This document shows positions 6,911 through 8,266 of a stretch of 8,266 nt of DNA, piece after piece. The stretch spans positions 1 to 8,266 of the forward strand of contig JAGWVG010000065.1 of assembly GCA_018970965.1 (NCBI GenBank), read 5' to 3'. Each line of letters opens with the position of its first letter. Positions within the stretch are counted from its first letter, which is position 1. Position numbers and translations under genes: made by a program. Source of the stretch: Alphaproteobacteria bacterium. GTDB taxonomy: Bacteria > Pseudomonadota > Alphaproteobacteria > Sphingomonadales > Sphingomonadaceae. Below the pieces are notes generated by a model. The model saw only the letters and a program-made list of their open reading frames with translations, made no database searches and was not told the origin of the DNA.

Positions 6911-7774
6911 ATGACACAGTCTATTGGTCTCATTGAAGCTGGCGGCACAAAGTTCGTTTTAGGACTGGCCGATGCCAATGGCGCGATTGTTGCGCGTCAC
7001 CGCATCGCCACGACCACGCCTGACGAAACAATAGCGGCTGCATTGCAATGGTTTCAGCAGCAAGGGCCAATTGCGCGGATGGGCATTGCGGCTTTTGGTC
7101 CATTGGATTTGGACAGGGCCTCGCCGCATTGGGGGCATGTGCTTTCGACCCCGAAACCGCACTGGAGTATGGCGGATCTTGCAGGCCCATTTGCCCGCAT
7201 CTTGGGCTGTCCGGTGGCGATTGATACCGATGTAAATGGGGCCGCACTGGCAGAAAGCAAATGGGGTGCAGGTCAGGGCGTGCGCAGTTGCGTTTATCTG
7301 ACCATTGGCACCGGGGTCGGCGGCGGCGCGGTGATTAATGGCCATATTCTGGGTGGCGCTGGCCATCCCGAAATGGGCCATATGCGGCTTGACCGCCATC
7401 CTGATGATCGCGCTTATTTCGGCTATTGCAGCTTCCACGGCGGGTGCTTGGAAGGGCTCGCCTGTGGGCCGGCTATTTTGGCGCGCTGGGGAAAGTCTTT
7501 GTCTGACCTGCCGTCCGGCGGCGCAGAGCAGCAGATGATTGCGTGGTATCTGGGTCAAGCGGTCGTCAGCTTGCAGGCGATTTTGGCGCCGGCGCGGATT
7601 ATCTTGGGCGGCGGCGTGATGGCCACACCCGGCTTGATTGATTTGGTGCGCACGCATGCGGATGGCCTGGGCAAAGGCTATTTCGCAACGCGCCCGGCAG
7701 ATATCTTGACCTTGCCGGGGCTTGGTGATGATGCGGGTTTGATGGGCGCTTTTGCGCTTAGCCAGACAATCTGA
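6911..7774 (+). CDS. ROK-family fructokinase (zinc-containing)
   Basis: Cytoplasmic ATP-dependent sugar kinase of 287 residues, like Bacillus YdhR/GmuE fructokinases; it would convert fructose from sucrose to fructose-6-phosphate. Seen in order: phosphate loop IEAGGTKF (8-15), the FGPLDL segment (62-67), catalytic Asp107 in DTDVNGAALAE (105-115), TIGTGVGGG (131-139), the zinc site formed by HPEMGH (152-157) with Cys173, His176 and Cys179 in CSFHGGC, and ILGGGVM (231-237). The order and spacing of these blocks match fructokinase-type ROK proteins rather than ROK repressors, as there is no N-terminal helix-turn-helix. Two starts are possible: ATG 6911, chosen because it leaves the family's short N-terminus, and ATG 6899, whose ATGA overlaps the GH68 stop. 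Neither has a strong ribosome binding site, which fits translational coupling to GH68. Its 3' end overlaps the facing LacI gene by 17 bases. Confidence 0.93.
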   Translation: MTQSIGLIEAGGTKFVLGLADANGAIVARHRIATTTPDETIAAALQWFQQQGPIARMGIAAFGPLDLDRASPHWGHVLSTPKPHWSMADLAGPFARILGCPVAIDTDVNGAALAESKWGAGQGVRSCVYLTIGTGVGGGAVINGHILGGAGHPEMGHMRLDRHPDDRAYFGYCSFHGGCLEGLACGPAILARWGKSLSDLPSGGAEQQMIAWYLGQAVVSLQAILAPARIILGGGVMATPGLIDLVRTHADGLGKGYFATRPADILTLPGLGDDAGLMGAFALSQTI

Positions 7775-8266
7775 CAATTAGCTTTGGGTCCAGCACAACC
7801 GGCGGCGTCTCTTCCCCCGCCATGCGACGGAAGAGCAAATCGACCATTGCTTCCGCCCCCGCCTGCAAATCTTGTGAGATGGTCGAGAGGCGCGGCACAG
7901 TATGTTCGCCAATTTCAAGCCCATCATAGCCGATCACGCGGACATCTCCGGGAACGGCGAGGCCAAATTCTGCCAGTGCGCGCAGCGCACTCATGGCAAT
8001 CACATCTGATGCAGCAACAATGCCCTGAGGGCGCTGGCTGACCGAGCCTAAGAATTGCGCAATATCGGGGTGTGCGGCTTCGGCGACCAAATGTGCGGGC
8101 AGGACAGTTAATTGGTCTGCCATCCCAGCTTCTGCCATGGCTTGTCGACAGCCTTCCAAGCGCTGGCCAATTTCAAGCGCTTTGGGGTCGCCAAAAAAGG
8201 CGATGCGCTCGCACCCCTGATCCATCAAATGACGCGCAGCCATTGCGCCACCGCGCACATTGTCTG
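7758..8266 (-). CDS. LacI-family transcriptional regulator, C-terminal part (runs off right edge)
   Basis: The last 168 residues of a LacI/GalR-family repressor are in the window; the N-terminal helix-turn-helix and hinge lie beyond position 8266. The visible effector-binding domain starts at the family motif DNVRGGAMAARHL, then CERIAFFGDP and RLEGCRQAM. Further on are GIVAASDVIAMSALRAL, a GDVRVIGYDGLEIG segment typical of the second subdomain, and PRLSTISQDLQAGAEAMVDLLF near the C-terminus. It ends with TAA at 7758-7760 and faces the fructokinase gene, overlapping it. Given its place beside a transporter-hydrolase-kinase set and the repeated LacI-type operators, it is probably the local sucrose-responsive repressor. 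The effector and the autoregulatory site cannot be judged from this fragment. The edge cut is an artefact of the window, not a sign of a broken gene. Confidence 0.95.
   Translation of the reverse strand, partial: DNVRGGAMAARHLMDQGCERIAFFGDPKALEIGQRLEGCRQAMAEAGMADQLTVLPAHLVAEAAHPDIAQFLGSVSQRPQGIVAASDVIAMSALRALAEFGLAVPGDVRVIGYDGLEIGEHTVPRLSTISQDLQAGAEAMVDLLFRRMAGEETPPVVLDPKLIVRLSG

Noticed and set aside
5892..6917. Long leftward open frame opposite the GH68 gene
   Set aside because: Its translation is rich in Arg, Ala, His and Pro with no recognisable domain; it is the complement of a strongly supported gene.
6959..7777. Long leftward open frame opposite the fructokinase gene
   Set aside because: Low-complexity antisense shadow of a gene with all ROK motifs.

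Overview
The window looks like a chromosomal segment of a Gram-negative alphaproteobacterium, most likely a sphingomonad (Sphingomonadales). The reasons are the moderately high GC content, a GH68 enzyme closest in sequence memory to the signal-less Zymomonas sucrases, a FucP-type sugar transporter, an SLC45/SUT-like transporter and a LacI regulator together, and an exported catalase-peroxidase. No composition or database calculation was run, so the placement is tentative. All the DNA appears to be ordinary, densely coding chromosome. I saw no insertion sequence, phage gene, tRNA, rRNA or CRISPR array.

Left part (1-4163): a leftward catalase-peroxidase gene, katG, runs off the left edge and carries a signal peptide. 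Across a 195-base gap lies a rightward FucP-family hexose:H+ symporter (699-1994). Its stop codon interlocks, in a shared TTAA, with that of a leftward crotonase-family (enoyl-CoA hydratase/isomerase-like) gene (1991-2800) that lacks the classical catalytic glutamates. A 112-base divergent spacer then leads to a rightward CPA2-type cation:proton antiporter (2913-4163).

Right part (4164-8266): this is a sucrose-utilisation locus. It holds an SLC45/SUT-like sucrose transporter (4288-5646), a GH68 fructosyl hydrolase without a signal peptide (5745-6902), and a ROK fructokinase with the zinc motif (6911-7774). A LacI-family regulator (7758 to beyond the right edge) faces them, and its 3' end overlaps that of the fructokinase by 17 bases. 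The inferred flow is: sucrose enters intact, GH68 splits it in the cytoplasm to glucose and fructose, the ROK kinase phosphorylates fructose, and the LacI protein senses sugar and controls the genes. The enzyme that would phosphorylate the glucose is not in the window.

The most interesting regulatory signal is an identical 17-base sequence, ATGCAATCGATTGTTGT, upstream of both the transporter and the GH68 gene. Its core CAATCGATTG fits the LacI-family operator pattern (TGnAAnCGnTTnCA). Weaker matches to the same pattern lie upstream of the FucP-type symporter (561-574) and the antiporter (2879-2892), suggesting a wider local regulon. I found no convincing wholly new system. The points worth checking are this operator set, the atypical GH68 active-site residues, the non-canonical crotonase and the unusually tight convergent gene ends.
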